Assembly: GCA_903813345.2 (NCBI GenBank)
Contig: CAIIXF020000003.1
Location: 17,312,931 to 17,376,930 of the forward strand
Length of the DNA stretch: 64,000 nt
Origin: Owenia fusiformis
Taxonomy: Eukaryota > Annelida > Polychaeta > Sabellida > Oweniidae
Direction: 5' to 3'
The notes beneath the pieces are model-generated. The model had not been told where the DNA came from and did not search any database. It saw nothing but the letters and a program-made list of their open reading frames with translations. Positions 63,204 to 64,000 of this stretch are shown here, piece after piece. A program made the position numbers and the translations under genes. The stretch's first letter is position 1. Each line of letters starts with the position of its first letter.

Positions 63204-64000
63204 GTACGTCACCATACGACATAACAAAACCTATTTATATTATGTCATTCATGACCCTCCCAAGGGGGGGGGGGGGCATGGACCCCACTGGATCCACCAA
63301 CTGTAACCTCTTTAACTAATTAGTTCACTATGTAGCTGGAGCTCTTTAACGGGATAAAACAAACTATTAGAAATGGTAGGCCTGGTAGCCTATAGTAAAT
63401 TCTAGAACAGTATCAAAAATCCCAATTTTTGATTAACACATCCTCGATAAACAACGCAAATATTTTTGTTCACGATATTTTTACAAAGGTGGTTATCTAT
63501 TGTTTGTTGACGCATAAGAACGAGTAGATAAATCTTTCAACTTATCTTTAGCGTACTAGAGGGGGTCGATTTGACTTACAAGTACAGTAAAACCTGAGTT
63601 AGTGAACACATCTCTCTTCTAGTGAACACCTATCAACAGTGAATTTTTTTTAGGCAAAACATATTTCTCCCATTGACTCCCATGTTAAACTATAATCCTA
63701 CTGTGAACACCTACCTACTGTGAACAGTGAACACTAGATCTTGGCAAAATCAATTGAATTATCTTGTCTCTAGTGAACAATAAATCAGATATAAGATTTC
63801 TCGCTGATTTTCTGCAACTGCCTTATCAGAGGTAAGCAGTTTATTTTTATATTACCTGCCAAAAAATAATCAAAAGATCAATTTCAGATGTTGATTTCCT
63901 TTTCTGTTGAAACAGGTGTGCCTAATTATAATTCTTAATAAGCTTTGTTTTTATAAGACAGGATATTCGTCTAGTATCGATTGTTATTGAGATAATCTGG
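63204..64000. other. Right edge, transposon fragment
   Basis: A G run near 63265, then from about 63584 an AGTGAACACC-rich stretch beginning CAGTAAAACCTGAGTTAG, a member of the family at 2484 and 20730. No gene seen up to the window end. Confidence 0.45.

Larger units (their letters stand above)
46010..63210 (+). repeat. Tandem triplication carrying peptide genes A, B and C
   Basis: Homologous upstream blocks, TATA boxes, exons, introns and poly-A regions recur with exon 1 at 46763, 54490 and 61192 (spacing 7.7 and 6.7 kb). B and C are much more alike than either is to A, so A/B divergence is older. MITEs present in only one copy date later insertions. Confidence 0.85.

Overview
The window is a piece of an AT-rich animal nuclear genome. 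The genes have many small, phase-consistent exons with GT..AG introns and long introns crowded with small DNA transposons. Poly-C/poly-G tracts and satellite-like arrays are common. The gene set (beta-tubulin, MTARC, BPHL) and the repeat style suggest a marine invertebrate, perhaps amphioxus, a hemichordate or an echinoderm; the phylum is a guess. I saw no retroviral, LTR or Polinton remains, no LINE ORF, no tRNA or rRNA gene, and nothing prokaryotic.

Layout. 0.45-6.66 kb (+): a three-exon SnoaL/DUF4440-type (NTF2-like) gene of 131 codons. 7.41-7.56 kb (-): exon 3 of a BPHL (valacyclovir hydrolase-like) gene, whose exons 1-2 lie at 31.4-32.2 kb (-). Between them are a 117-bp minisatellite made from that same exon (7.57-7.93 and 16.16-18.09 kb), an 8.2-kb CACTA/EnSpm-like transposon that splits the minisatellite, and a complete seven-exon MTARC gene on + (20.97-28.53 kb). 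The later BPHL exons are not seen and would lie left of the window. 33.0-34.4 kb: a degenerate TTAGGG-like array between two copies of a duplicated block. 38.7-42.9 kb (-): a complete four-exon beta-tubulin gene. 43.8-44.8 kb: an A+C-rich degenerate repeat. 46-63.2 kb: three tandem paralogues (A, B, C) of a small secreted propeptide gene that I do not recognise.

Main observations. (1) In three unrelated genes the 3' splice site plus the start of the following exon is tandemly repeated: 28 bp x5 in the SnoaL-like gene, 31-33 bp x4 in MTARC, and 117 bp x about 20 in BPHL. The BPHL unit is exactly 39 codons, stays open, and repeats the catalytic nucleophile elbow. (2) The three-gene peptide cluster encodes a signal peptide, a fast-changing middle, a tetrabasic site and a conserved Met/Arg-rich C-terminal peptide. 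(3) A dispersed element with a satellite-like core carries dense AGGTCA half-sites (DR4, DR1 and TCAAGGTCA forms), and its terminus lies at intron position +5 in two different genes. (4) Many nested MITEs have readable target-site duplications, and several have empty sites visible in a paralogue inside the window.

Exon boundaries were worked out by hand from splice consensus, phase and remembered family sequence. No search was run.
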